A stretch of 64,000 nucleotides of DNA from CAZNYN01 sp964577295 (GCA_964577295.1 CAZNYN010000003.1:1-64000), one strand, 5' to 3'. Positions 34,219-42,885 are shown, counted from the stretch's first letter. Numbers and translations are program-made. The notes: generated by a model from the letters alone, not told the origin.

Positions 34219-35286
34219 TTAGCAGACGGGCTTTGTCCAGCCAAACTCGTCTTCGGCGCTTCCCCACTGTATTCCGGTAAGGGCATCGTAGAGCTTTTTG
34301 GCCATTGGGCCTGTCTTATAGTCGTTGATTATGAATTTCTCATCTCCGTAAGCCAGTTCGCCTATCGGAGAAAGGACGGCCGCCGTCCCGCAGCACCAGC
34401 ACTCTTCAAGCTTTCCGGCCTTTAATGCGTCTTTGAGCTCGTCAACGCTTATCTGCCTTTCTTCGACAGGTACGTTCCAAGATTTTAGTATTTCTATGAG
34501 TGACTTCCTTGTAATTCCGGCAAGGACCGAGCCGCTCAGCGCAGGGGTGACTACTTTGCCGTCTATTTTGAACATTACGTTCATTCCGCCGCCCTCTTCG
34601 ATGTATTTCTTTTCGATGGCATCGAGCCAGAGTACCTGAGCGTAGCCCAAGGATGCCGCTTTTTCACCCGCGCGCAGAGAACCGGCGTAGTTTCCGCCGC
34701 ACTTTGCAAAGCCCGTGCCGCCTCTGACCGCTCTCACGTCGTCCGTCTCTATGAGCATCTTGACGGGATTGATTCCCTCTTTGAAGTATGATCCCACGGG
34801 GCACAGTATTATGCAGAATATGCAGTTGTGCGGAGTGTGGATGCCAAGCTGCTCATCGGAGGCAAAGAGGAACGGTCTTATATAAAGAGATGTAAAGGGC
34901 TCTTTGGGAACCCAGTCCTGCTCCACTTCGACGAGTTTCATCAGAGCTTCCATAAAAAATTCTTCGTCAAGCTGAGGGAGGCACATGCGCTCTGCGGAGA
35001 TGTTCATGCGCTTTATGTTCTCTTCGGGGCGGAAGAGCTGAATCTTGCCTTCTGATGTTCTGTATGCTTTCATGCCCTCAAAAATTTCGGGAGCATAGTG
35101 AAACACCACGGACGCAGGAGATATGGTGAACGGTGCGAATGGTACTATGCGTGGGTCATACCAGCCTTTGTCACAGTTGTAGTCCATCAGGAACATGTGG
35201 TCGGTGAAAACTTTTCCGAATCCGACATTGCTCACGTCACACTTTGGCTTGAGGTTCGCGCTTTTTTCGATTCTTATTTTTTCCAT
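34219..35286 (-). CDS. ilvE: Branched-chain amino acid aminotransferase
   Basis: 355 residues from the ATG at 35286 (GAGAGG ten bases upstream); the open frame to 35391 runs through the promoter. Fold-type IV PLP enzyme moving amino groups between Leu/Ile/Val and 2-oxoglutarate. Features: VFHYAPEIFEGMKAYR, LYIRPFLFASDEQLG, the Schiff-base lysine K195 in TGFAKCGGNYAGSL, EEGGGMNVMF, and ECWCCGTAAVLSPIGEL. It is the long (eukaryote-like, type II) BCAT form. Divergent from pgm. Confidence 0.92.
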   Translation of the reverse strand: MEKIRIEKSANLKPKCDVSNVGFGKVFTDHMFLMDYNCDKGWYDPRIVPFAPFTISPASVVFHYAPEIFEGMKAYRTSEGKIQLFRPEENIKRMNISAERMCLPQLDEEFFMEALMKLVEVEQDWVPKEPFTSLYIRPFLFASDEQLGIHTPHNCIFCIILCPVGSYFKEGINPVKMLIETDDVRAVRGGTGFAKCGGNYAGSLRAGEKAASLGYAQVLWLDAIEKKYIEEGGGMNVMFKIDGKVVTPALSGSVLAGITRKSLIEILKSWNVPVEERQISVDELKDALKAGKLEECWCCGTAAVLSPIGELAYGDEKFIINDYKTGPMAKKLYDALTGIQWGSAEDEFGWTKPVC

Positions 35287-35361
35287 TGTCTTTGCACCTC
35301 TCTGTATATAGTTGTCATTCGCACTCTGTACCAACAGATTGTCAATGAATATTGATAGCTG

Positions 35362-35378
35362 ATTATATAGCATGGGGC
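35362..35378 (-). promoter_or_regulatory. ilvE promoter core with GCCCCAT element
   Basis: On the minus strand, GCCCCAT (35378-35372), four bases, then a perfect TATAAT (35367-35362). The -35 position holds only TGGCAC. The same GCCCCAT-N4-TATAAT arrangement occurs in the divergent pgm promoter, which suggests shared control. Confidence 0.5.
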
Positions 35379-35461
35379 TGATATGTGCCATAAGCAGGAT
35401 TCACACAAATATAAACAAAAAAAAGGGCAAAATCACAATATGGCATGTATGGAGTAAAATC

Positions 35462-35478
35462 GCCCCATATACTATAAT
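35462..35478 (+). promoter_or_regulatory. pgm promoter core with GCCCCAT element
   Basis: GCCCCAT (35462-35468), four bases, then a perfect TATAAT (35473-35478), 62 bases before the ATG. The -35 match (TGGAGT at 35450-35455) is poor. TATGGCA occurs upstream in both divergent promoters. Confidence 0.5.
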
Positions 35479-35539
35479 GTAAATAGCGTAAAAACGTAAA
35501 ATTCACAGAAATTTACAATTATAGAGAGGAAGAGAGTCC

Positions 35540-36928
35540 ATGGCTTACGCACCCAAACACATATTCAGGGAATATGATATAAGAGGCATCGCAGACAGCG
35601 AACTTAATGACAGCACCGTTTTCCTTATCGGACAGGCTTACGGAACATGGCTTATGGAGCGCGGAGTTTCTAAGGCAACTGTCGGCGGAGACGCGCGCCT
35701 TTCGACAAAGCGCATAAGGGCGACAGTGGCGGCAGGCTTGATGAAAGCCGGGGTCAGCGTTATCGATATCGGACTTTCATCCACTCCCACATTTTATTGG
35801 AGCCTCTATAAGTTTGACGTAAATGGCGGAGTTATGGTCACGGGAAGCCACAATCCTAAGGAGTTCAACGGACTTAAAGTGGCATTTGAAAAGTCAACTC
35901 TTTGGGGAGACGATATTCTTGAGATATCCAGAATTATCGAGCAGGACAGAATGATCGAGGCAGAAGTGCCCGGAACGCTGAGCTTCGCCGACATCACAGC
36001 GGAATATATTGACATGCTCACTTCAAAGATAACTCTGGGAGCGCGCCGTCCGAAGATTGTATGCGACTCTGGCAACGGCACGGGAGGACTTTACGCTCCG
36101 GAATTTCTGCGCCGCATAGGATGCGATGTGACAGAACTTTTCAGCGAACCCGACGGAACTTTCCCCAACCACCATCCCGATCCTACAAAGAGAGAAAATC
36201 TGCCCAAGCTGATAGAAAAAGTTCTTGAGACGGGAGCTGATTTGGGCGTCGGCTTTGACGGAGACTCCGACAGAATAGGAGTTGTGGACGACAAGGGCGA
36301 TGTCATTTGGGGAGACAGACTCATGGCTCTCTACTGGAGAGAAATCCTCTCCAAGCACCCGGGAGCTGTTGCAATCTGCGAAGTAAAAAGCTCCATGGCT
36401 CTGCCCGAGGAAGTCGAAAAGATGGGAGGCCGCCCGATTTGGTGGAATTCCGGACACTCTCTGGTCAAAGCGAAGATGAGAGAGGAACACGCGCTCTTTT
36501 CGGGAGAAGTATCGGGACATATGTTCTTTGCCGATGAATTTTTCGGTTTTGACGATGCTTTCTACGCTGCCGGCAGGCTTTGCCGTATAATTTCAAATAC
36601 GGACGAAAAACTTTCGGAGCTTATGAGCACCATTCCGCTCTACCCCTCTACGATAGAGACGCGTTTTGACTGCCCGGATGACGTAAAGTTTGACGTTGTG
36701 GAGAAAGTAAAGCAAAAAGCTCTTGAAGAAGGGCTGAAATCTGTTACCGTGGACGGGATAAGAATAATATACGAGAACGGCTGGGGGCTCGTAAGAGTTT
36801 CCAACACTCAGCCGGTGCTCGTGGCGCGCTGCGAGGGACGCACAAAGGAAGCTCTTGATTTTATATGCTCCGATATGAAGAGGCGCCTTAAAGAAGCGGG
36901 CAGTCCCGACTTTGAATGGGGCTACTAG
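35540..36928 (+). CDS. Phosphomannomutase/phosphoglucomutase
   Basis: 462 residues. Alpha-D-phosphohexomutase that shifts phosphate between C6 and C1 of mannose or glucose, feeding nucleotide-sugar and envelope polysaccharide synthesis. All four signature regions are present: IFREYDIRG at the start, the phosphoserine S103 in VTGSHNPKEFNG, the Mg loop GFDGDSDR (D240, D242, D244), the sugar-selecting GEVSGH, and the phosphate-binding RVSNTQPVLVAR. It is of the AlgC/ManB type with dual specificity likely. Divergent from ilvE; a weak terminator follows. Confidence 0.92.
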   Translation: MAYAPKHIFREYDIRGIADSELNDSTVFLIGQAYGTWLMERGVSKATVGGDARLSTKRIRATVAAGLMKAGVSVIDIGLSSTPTFYWSLYKFDVNGGVMVTGSHNPKEFNGLKVAFEKSTLWGDDILEISRIIEQDRMIEAEVPGTLSFADITAEYIDMLTSKITLGARRPKIVCDSGNGTGGLYAPEFLRRIGCDVTELFSEPDGTFPNHHPDPTKRENLPKLIEKVLETGADLGVGFDGDSDRIGVVDDKGDVIWGDRLMALYWREILSKHPGAVAICEVKSSMALPEEVEKMGGRPIWWNSGHSLVKAKMREEHALFSGEVSGHMFFADEFFGFDDAFYAAGRLCRIISNTDEKLSELMSTIPLYPSTIETRFDCPDDVKFDVVEKVKQKALEEGLKSVTVDGIRIIYENGWGLVRVSNTQPVLVARCEGRTKEALDFICSDMKRRLKEAGSPDFEWGY

Positions 36929-36945
36929 AAAGACACGGCAGGCAC

Positions 36946-36971
36946 GGCGGGTTAATAAATACCCGCCTTTT
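36946..36971 (+). terminator. Short hairpin after the phosphohexomutase gene
   Basis: GGCGGGT pairs with ACCCGCC (7 bp) around TAATAAAT, followed by TTTT. It is a modest terminator; since no separate promoter is obvious before the gene at 37012, partial readthrough is likely. Confidence 0.65.
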
Positions 36972-37011
36972 AACAATATAAAGTACGAAAAGTACAAGGA
37001 GGAAAACTACA

Positions 37012-37704
37012 ATGCAGTGCTCAAGAGAAATTGACGAGATGGTATGTGTGGCAAAGGGAGCCAAGCACGGTCCCGCGCCGATTCCCGAAGAGGGCAAGTG
37101 GGTTGAGTCCAAGCAGATAGGGGATATTTCCGCTTTTACTCACGGTGTGGGCTGGTGCGCACCGCAGCAGGGAGCATGCAAGCTCACACTCAACGTAAAA
37201 GAAGGAATCATTCAGGAAGCTCTCGTGGAAGTCATCGGATGCTCGGGAATGACCCACTCCGCCGCAATGGCTGCGGAGATTCTCCCCGGAAAGACTCTGC
37301 TTGAGGCTCTTAACACAGACCTCGTCTGCGATGCCATAAACACGGCTATGAGAGAGCTCTTCCTTCAGATAGCATACGGCAGAAGCCAGAGCGCGTTTTC
37401 CGAAAACGGTCTGCCTGTCGGAGCCGGACTTGAGGACTTGGGCAAAGGACTTCGCTCACAGATAGGAACAATGTACGGCTCTCTTCCCAAAGGACCGCGC
37501 TATCTCGAAATGGCGGAAGGCTACATTATGGAGCTCGGACTTGACGAGAACAACGAAATCATAGGCTACAAATATGTCCAGCTCGGCAAAATGATGGAAG
37601 CGATACGCAAGGGCACAGACCCGAGAGAGGCGCTTGAAAAGAACACAGGGACCTACGGCAGATTCGCCGAGGCAAAGACATTTATCGACCCGCGCAAACA
37701 GTAG
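37012..37704 (+). CDS. NifU-like iron-sulfur cluster assembly scaffold protein
   Basis: 230 residues. The central domain resembles the IscU/NifU N-terminal scaffold: GVGWCAPQQGACKLTLNV, then ALVEVIGCSGMTHSAAMAAEIL (in parts), then LNTDLVCDAIN. Cysteines at 49, 56, 77 and 106, with C3 and C12 at the N-terminus, are candidate cluster ligands. A C-terminal extension of about 100 residues is not part of classical IscU. AAGGAGG precedes the ATG. The next gene, 13 bases on, is the GGGtGRT protein, its usual partner as far as I recall. The client protein is unknown. Confidence 0.75.
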   Translation: MQCSREIDEMVCVAKGAKHGPAPIPEEGKWVESKQIGDISAFTHGVGWCAPQQGACKLTLNVKEGIIQEALVEVIGCSGMTHSAAMAAEILPGKTLLEALNTDLVCDAINTAMRELFLQIAYGRSQSAFSENGLPVGAGLEDLGKGLRSQIGTMYGSLPKGPRYLEMAEGYIMELGLDENNEIIGYKYVQLGKMMEAIRKGTDPREALEKNTGTYGRFAEAKTFIDPRKQ

Positions 37705-37717
37705 GAGGGGTAAAATT

Positions 37718-38719
37718 ATGGCAGTTTTTGAAGGATACGAACGCAGAATAGCACAGATAGAGCCCTTCCTCAAAGAGAACGGCTTTAATTGCCTTGAGGA
37801 CGCAAAGGAACTTTGCAAATCAAAGGGAATAGACGTCGAAGCCATTGTAAAGGGCGTTCAGACGATAGCTTTTGACAATGCGGTATGGGCATACACTCTG
37901 GGAGCGGCACTGGCAATAAAATCAGGTGTAAAGACAGCAGCCGAGGCTGCGGAAAAAATCGGCATAGGCCTTCAGACATTCTGTATCCCCGGCTCTGTGG
38001 CAGACCAGAGAAAAGTCGGCTTGGGACACGGAAATCTGGCGGCGATGCTCCTTCGCGAAGAGACAAAGTGCTTCTGCTTCCTGGCGGGACACGAATCTTT
38101 CGCGGCGGCTGAGGGCGCTATAGGCATAGCAAGAACTGCGAACAAAGTACGCAAAGAGCCGCTGCGCGTCATATTGAACGGACTCGGGAAAGATGCGGCA
38201 TATATAATCTCGCGCATCAACGGATTCACTTTTGTGGAGACAAAATATAACTACTACACGGGAGAGCTCGAAGTAACGGAAGAACGCGCCTTCTCCGACG
38301 GTGAAAAAGCAAAGGTTCGCTGCTACGGTTCAAACGACGTATGCGAAGGCGTGGCAATTATGGTCAAAGAGGGCGTAGACGTATCCATAACGGGAAACTC
38401 GACAAACCCGACACGCTTCCAGCACCCGGTGGCAGGCACATACAAAAAATGGGCAGTGGAAAACGGACGCAAATACTTCTCCGTGGCATCGGGCGGCGGA
38501 ACTGGACGCACTCTGCACCCCGACAACATGGGAGCAGGCCCCGCAAGCTACGGCATGACCGACACAATGGGACGCATGCACAGCGACGCTCAGTTTGCAG
38601 GCTCTTCCTCCGTTCCGGCTCACGTTGAGATGATGGGACTTATAGGAATGGGCAACAACCCTATGGTCGGAGCCTCAGTTGCGGTAGCAGTAGCAGTTGA
38701 AGAAGCAATGAGCAAATAA
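37718..38719 (+). CDS. GGGtGRT-family protein
   Basis: 333 residues from the ATG at 37718, with GGAGGGG seven bases upstream. It belongs to the uncharacterised GGGtGRT family, named for the motif seen here as ASGGGTGRTLHPDN (257-270). Other conserved-looking stretches are FCIPGSVADQRKVGLGHGN, CFCFLAGHESFAAAEGAIG and GSSSVPAHVEMMGLIGMGNN. There is no signal peptide or membrane segment. Several cysteines (25, 33, 89, 118, 120, 202, 209) could bind a cluster. Pairing with a NifU-like scaffold suggests an Fe-S protein, but no reaction is known to me. Confidence 0.88.
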   Translation: MAVFEGYERRIAQIEPFLKENGFNCLEDAKELCKSKGIDVEAIVKGVQTIAFDNAVWAYTLGAALAIKSGVKTAAEAAEKIGIGLQTFCIPGSVADQRKVGLGHGNLAAMLLREETKCFCFLAGHESFAAAEGAIGIARTANKVRKEPLRVILNGLGKDAAYIISRINGFTFVETKYNYYTGELEVTEERAFSDGEKAKVRCYGSNDVCEGVAIMVKEGVDVSITGNSTNPTRFQHPVAGTYKKWAVENGRKYFSVASGGGTGRTLHPDNMGAGPASYGMTDTMGRMHSDAQFAGSSSVPAHVEMMGLIGMGNNPMVGASVAVAVAVEEAMSK

Positions 38720-38730
38720 CAAAATCGGCG

Positions 38731-38761
38731 GAGCGGAGAGAATATTCTCTCCGCTCTTTTT
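38731..38761 (+). terminator. Terminator after the GGGtGRT gene
   Basis: A perfect palindrome GAGCGGAGAGAAT/ATTCTCTCCGCTC (38731-38756) runs into TTTTT. The next gene starts only 18 bases later with no visible promoter, so some readthrough may feed it. Confidence 0.9.
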
Positions 38762-38778
38762 AAAATCGAGGTTGTATT

Positions 38779-39711
38779 ATGAAAAAATTTATAATGGCAC
38801 TCATTCTCATATTGGCGGCAAATTCGGCATACGCCGCGGAAAAAGAGATAAATATAGCCCTGTGGGAACTTCCCTTCAACGTCCCCGCAATGTATGCCGA
38901 GGCAAATAACGTCTACAAAGAATCTTTTAAAGATAAATACAAGGTAAATTACATAAAACTCCCATCCGGGCCTAAACTTATTCAGGCTATGGCTGCGGGC
39001 AGGCTTGACATTGCTGAGGGCATAGGAGCGGCTGCCGCTCTTGCCGCAAAGGAAAACGGTGCAGAGATAACCATAATAGGCGCAAACGGCAGATCTCCGA
39101 AAGCATTTGCAATTATGACAAATAATCCCTCAATAAAGAGCATTAAGGACTTAAAAGGCAAAAAAGCGGCAGGAACCCGCGGTTCAGTCGTACATCAGCT
39201 CTATTGTGAACTTCTGGATAAAAATAAAATATCGGAATCGGAAATAGAATTCTTCCCAATGCAGGTTTCGGCGGCAGCATCGGCACTTTTGTCTAACAGA
39301 GTCGACGCTGCTCTCCTTGTCGGAACAGAGATAACAAGAGCAAAACGAGGAGGAGCAAGGATTCTATCCGACGGCAGCGGATATATCGGCGGATTAAGCC
39401 TTATTGTGGCCCGTTCGGCGTTTATAGAGGACAACCTTGAAATTGTCAGAAAATATATTGCTATCAGAGACAAGATAGTAAATGATATCAAAAATTCAGG
39501 AGATAAATATCTCCCTCTCATACAAAAAAAGACTTCCCTGCCATTAGAAGATGCTTCGTACCAAATGCGTCTTTATGATTTTTCAACTAAACTCACGGAT
39601 AAAGACATTAATGACTTGAAAAAAACCTTAGACTATCTGAAAAAACAGAATTTAATAAAGACCTATACAGATGGGAACAATGAGATCCATTTTCAAAATT
39701 TCAGCAAATAA
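38779..39711 (+). CDS. Orphan solute-binding protein (NMT1/TauA-like)
   Basis: 310 residues. Signal peptide 1-19 (MALILILAANSAYA end). The mature part has the type 2 periplasmic-binding fold of nitrate, sulfonate and thiamine-precursor transporters: NIALWELPFNVPAMYAEANN, AMAAGRLDIAEGIGAAAALAA, KSIKDLKGKKAAGTRGSVVHQLYCELL in parts, and VDAALLVGTEITRA. No permease or ATPase gene is adjacent. The gene is richer in A and T and in AAA/ATA codons than its neighbours, hinting at separate origin. The ligand is unknown. Confidence 0.75.
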   Translation: MKKFIMALILILAANSAYAAEKEINIALWELPFNVPAMYAEANNVYKESFKDKYKVNYIKLPSGPKLIQAMAAGRLDIAEGIGAAAALAAKENGAEITIIGANGRSPKAFAIMTNNPSIKSIKDLKGKKAAGTRGSVVHQLYCELLDKNKISESEIEFFPMQVSAAASALLSNRVDAALLVGTEITRAKRGGARILSDGSGYIGGLSLIVARSAFIEDNLEIVRKYIAIRDKIVNDIKNSGDKYLPLIQKKTSLPLEDASYQMRLYDFSTKLTDKDINDLKKTLDYLKKQNLIKTYTDGNNEIHFQNFSK

Positions 39712-39746
39712 AGCGGCAAACTCGTCCAAACCGCGTACTATAATGC

Positions 39747-39775
39747 TTTACAATTGATAAATCAAAGGTTATAAT
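39747..39775 (+). promoter_or_regulatory. Strong promoter for the small basic-protein gene
   Basis: TTTACA (39747-39752), exactly 17 bases, then a perfect TATAAT (39770-39775). The spacer contains the palindrome TTGATAAATCAA (39754-39765). Transcription would start near 39782. Confidence 0.75.
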
Positions 39776-39846
39776 TTGGAGTACACTTGCTAAGATAACA
39801 TTATAAAAGCAATTAAACTAATAATACCATGAAAGGAATGATTGCA

Positions 39847-40119
39847 TTGGCCAAAGCAAAAAAAGAGCCGGGAACAAAAAGAATTCGCAGAAGCCCTGAA
39901 ATTCTTATGAAAGAGCTTGACGTGAAAATGAAGAGGCTGGAAGAGAGAATTTATAAGAAAAATAAGGAAGCTGTTCACCATATCGGCACTGCCATTCTTA
40001 AAAGAGCAAAATTTGATTTTACAAACTTCTCAAAAGAAGATTTAGATGAAATCATAAACAATACACCCAAAGGCGTTGAGCTTATTCGCGATATAATCAC
40101 AAAAGCGCACCAGAGCTAG
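39847..40119 (+). CDS. Small basic coiled-coil protein, unknown
   Basis: 90 residues from the TTG at 39847, which has AAAGGA nine bases upstream. Upstream in-frame ATGs at 39829 and 39838 lack a site. It is strongly basic at the N-terminus (MAKAKKEPGTKRIRRSPEIL), then a helical, heptad-like stretch of Lys/Glu (KELDVKMKRLEERIYKKNKE), then ILKRAKFDFTNFSKEDLDEI. The layout reminds me of small DNA-mobilisation accessory proteins, but the similarity is too weak to name it. It is a single-gene unit with its own strong promoter and terminator in an A+T-rich patch. Confidence 0.65.
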   Translation: MAKAKKEPGTKRIRRSPEILMKELDVKMKRLEERIYKKNKEAVHHIGTAILKRAKFDFTNFSKEDLDEIINNTPKGVELIRDIITKAHQS

Positions 40120-40140
40120 GAATATAACAGTGAAAACTCA

Positions 40141-40170
40141 AAGAAAGCCCGCATTTGCGGGCTTTCTTTT
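40141..40170. terminator. Bidirectional terminator
   Basis: AAGAAAGCCCGCA and TGCGGGCTTTCTT form a 13-bp perfect stem between convergent genes ending at 40119 (plus) and 40188 (minus), with A and T runs on either side. Confidence 0.93.
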
Positions 40171-40187
40171 ATTAGATACATTCAGAA

Positions 40188-41516
40188 TTAAAGATTTTCC
40201 ATAACAGGCCTATGACGTATATCCAAAATATCAATCATTACACGATCTACCGTTTTCATACCATCTTTGGTTACTTTTCCGATGTTTTCAACTGTTTCTT
40301 CTATCGATGTGCCGAAAACGCCCTGAGGAACACCAAGTCCCTGCCCGGACATTGCCCACTGAGCGGCACAGTATGCCTCGGACGCTGCCGCGCTGACTTT
40401 TAGGGCGCAGCTTTCTTTTGCTCCGTCGCAAAGCATCCCAGCCAAATTCGCAAGCAGAAGGCTCATTGCCGTTGATATCTCTTTTATGCCTCCGCCCATC
40501 GTATATGCGAGCCCTGCCGCCGCACCCGCACCGGCGGCTACGGAACAGCCGCATACCGGTGAGAGGCGCCCCATGCTGCGTTTTACAAAGCTTGTGGCTA
40601 TGTGGCTTACAGCTACGGCCTTTGCAATCTCTTCATCGCTTCTGCCCAGGTGTCTGCCCAGCAATGCGGCAGGAAGAATCGCTGCTATGCCGTGGTTGCC
40701 GCTTCCAGCACTGCTCATTACGGGCATCAGTATTCCCGACATGCGCGCGTCCGCCGCAGCAGCGCATGTGCTGCGTATGAGCATGGATATGTCGTAATTG
40801 CCGTTCTTCTGCGCGATATCGCGCAGAGTAAGCCCGAACTTACTGCTCTGGACACACGCTCCGCATGCACTGCAGTCTGCCTTGGCCGTAAAGCCGCCCT
40901 CAGCCACTGCCATATTCATGCGCACGCCTTCAAGGATAAAAGTTTTGTCCTCTTCGTCCATTTCATCTGCCATTTCAAGAGCTTCCGCGAGAGTTGCGGG
41001 GAAGCCGTCATCACCGTAGCCGCCTGTTGATGACTTCGCACGCTCCGTTTCAAAAACTGTAGTTCCGTCAACTATTACTTTTGCAATATTGGAGTGGTTT
41101 TCTTCGACAAGGCATACTGATTTGTGTTCGGGGGTAAATACCGATGCCAATACGTAGACTCCGCTTCTGTCGGGGTCGCAGTATATTGTGACTCTTTCGT
41201 CCTTTACCCAGTGCTCCGCTCTTTCCACATCGGCTTTTGTGCTGTTTTTCAACACTTCGAGCCCAAGGGAGGCTTTTCCGCATATTGCGCCGAGTGCGGC
41301 TGCGATTGCGTTTCCGCGCGCCCCGTTTGTTCCTGGAATGCCCACAGCCATACCGTTTTTGTATATGCTGGAGCTGACCGTTACTCTTACGGAAGCTACA
41401 TCCTCCCTGTCGCTGAGTTCATCGCAGGCACGGGCGACAGCAAGTGCGACTGCCCCCGGCTCTGTGCAGCCTAAGGCCGGTTTTACCTCTTTGCGTAAAA
41501 AATCTTTTAACTTCAT
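40188..41516 (-). CDS. UPF0597/CyuA-type cysteine desulfidase or serine dehydratase-like protein
   Basis: 442 residues. This family (E. coli YhaM/CyuA, methanogen L-cysteine desulfidase) uses a [4Fe-4S] cluster to break cysteine into pyruvate, ammonia and sulfide. It starts with the family hallmark LGCTEPGAVALAVA (C17), followed by SSSIYKNGMAVGIPGTNGARGN. Cysteines in LSPVCGCSVAAG and GMLCDGAKESCALKV fit the cluster ligands. HIATSFVKRSMGRLS is also typical. It is monocistronic with strong terminators downstream. The substrate (Cys versus Ser) is inferred from family only. Confidence 0.87.
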   Translation of the reverse strand: MKLKDFLRKEVKPALGCTEPGAVALAVARACDELSDREDVASVRVTVSSSIYKNGMAVGIPGTNGARGNAIAAALGAICGKASLGLEVLKNSTKADVERAEHWVKDERVTIYCDPDRSGVYVLASVFTPEHKSVCLVEENHSNIAKVIVDGTTVFETERAKSSTGGYGDDGFPATLAEALEMADEMDEEDKTFILEGVRMNMAVAEGGFTAKADCSACGACVQSSKFGLTLRDIAQKNGNYDISMLIRSTCAAAADARMSGILMPVMSSAGSGNHGIAAILPAALLGRHLGRSDEEIAKAVAVSHIATSFVKRSMGRLSPVCGCSVAAGAGAAAGLAYTMGGGIKEISTAMSLLLANLAGMLCDGAKESCALKVSAAASEAYCAAQWAMSGQGLGVPQGVFGTSIEETVENIGKVTKDGMKTVDRVMIDILDIRHRPVMENL

Positions 41517-41647
41517 ATAACAACACCCCTGTCAGACGAATGACATGCAAATTCTCATAAACTCTTTATGAATAATATCACAACAGGGTGCAGCACATAA
41601 AGTTGTAATTACATAATTGTTTTTAACAGTGAAAAAATTTTTGCAGA

Positions 41648-41686
41648 AACACAAAAAAGCGGAGCTTTGCTCCGCTTTTTTGTGTT
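41648..41686 (-). terminator. Terminator of the nitronate-monooxygenase-type gene
   Basis: AACACAAAAAAGCGGAGC and its complement form an 18-bp perfect stem around three bases; the A/T-rich part gives a T run on either strand. It lies 38 bases after the stop at 41725 and may also insulate the CyuA-type gene. Confidence 0.93.
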
Positions 41687-41724
41687 AGTTTTTACGGATA
41701 GAGATATATCCGCTTTAAAGTTTT

Positions 41725-42834
41725 TTAAGCTTTAGCTGGTTCAGCCGACATCAGCTCAAGACATCCGTCCATGAGCTCGTTTATAAGGTCTTTTACTTTG
41801 ACTATAGACTTTACTCTGCCAACGTTAGTTCCGCAGAAGAAGAGTCCGTTTTCCCAGTCTCCCTTATAAGCGCTTATGAGAGCGTTTGCAATGCAGAAAG
41901 TTTCCTGCTGCATTTTGCAGATACAGTGCGAAAGACATCCTGCCGTGCATGAAACTTTTTCGAGCATACCGGAGAGATAGCGCTCGACAAAAGGATTTCT
42001 TATCGCTCTGCCCGGCAGTCCGCACGGACTTTTTATGATAACGACATCAGACTCTTCCGCATCGACATAGGCCTGCTTGAATCGGTCGGAGGAATCCCCC
42101 TCCTCGGTGGCGGCAAATCTCGTGCCCATTTGGACACCTCTTGCGCCCATGGCGAAAGCGTCCATTATGTCGGAGCTGTCCCATATTCCTCCCGCGGATA
42201 TCACCGGGATATCAAGTTCGTTTTCTTTAAGATAAGCTGCCAACGCGGGAACAACCTCAGAGAGAGCCAGAGATGCGTCCATTGCCTGCTCCGCGTCGCG
42301 CGCGCCGAGATGCCCGCCCGCGCTGTTCGGAGTCTCCACGACAAAAGCGTCGGGGAGTCTGTTGTAGCGTTTTTTCCACTTTCCTATTATGAGGTTCGCT
42401 GCTTTTACGCTGCTCACAATTGGAACAAGCGCGGTATCGGGATAGCCTTCTGTCAGTTCGGGCAGATGCAGAGGCAGTCCAGCCCCCGATATTATTATGT
42501 CTGCTCCGCCTTCGCATGAGGAACGAACCAGCGAATCGTAGTCGCTCAGGGCACACATGCAGTTGACAGCTATGATTCCGTTGTCGGAGGCTTCCTTGGC
42601 TTCTTTTATAGCTTTTTTCAGCATTACTATATTCTGTGTGAAAAGTTTTCTGTAGTCATAGTCTTCACCGGCAACAGCAAGTCCTACAGACGCTATTGTG
42701 CCTATACCCCCTGCCGCAGCTACTGCGCCCGCTAGTTTGGGACCGGATATCATTATGCCCATCCCGCCTTGAATTATCGGGCAGCGTGCCTCGTGTTTTC
42801 CGATACGCAGTGACGGTACTTTGTTCTCATACAT
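41725..42834 (-). CDS. Nitronate monooxygenase/enoyl-reductase-like FMN protein
   Basis: 369 residues from the ATG at 42834 (GAGG eight bases upstream; the ATG at 42840 is too close to that site). It has the 2-nitropropane dioxygenase TIM-barrel: CPIIQGGMGIMISGPKLAGAV at the first strand, in parts, ADIIISGAGLPLHLPEL, then VETPNSAGGHLGARD, IPVISAGGIWDSSDIMDAFAMGARGVQMGTRF in parts, the FMN phosphate region. A C-terminal Cys cluster (KVSCTAGCLSHCICKMQQETFC) is unusual for simple nitronate monooxygenases and may bind metal. Some relatives act in fatty acid synthesis (FabK), so function is open. Confidence 0.8.
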   Translation of the reverse strand: MYENKVPSLRIGKHEARCPIIQGGMGIMISGPKLAGAVAAAGGIGTIASVGLAVAGEDYDYRKLFTQNIVMLKKAIKEAKEASDNGIIAVNCMCALSDYDSLVRSSCEGGADIIISGAGLPLHLPELTEGYPDTALVPIVSSVKAANLIIGKWKKRYNRLPDAFVVETPNSAGGHLGARDAEQAMDASLALSEVVPALAAYLKENELDIPVISAGGIWDSSDIMDAFAMGARGVQMGTRFAATEEGDSSDRFKQAYVDAEESDVVIIKSPCGLPGRAIRNPFVERYLSGMLEKVSCTAGCLSHCICKMQQETFCIANALISAYKGDWENGLFFCGTNVGRVKSIVKVKDLINELMDGCLELMSAEPAKA

Positions 42835-42885
42835 TGACATAACCTCAAATCTATCTGCCCGCTTTTTTAATTGCAGGGAGAATTT

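Noticed and set aside
40418..41030. Several overlapping plus-strand frames opposite the CyuA-type gene
   Set aside because: Antisense to a conserved family; Arg/Cys/Ser-rich compositions typical of shadows.
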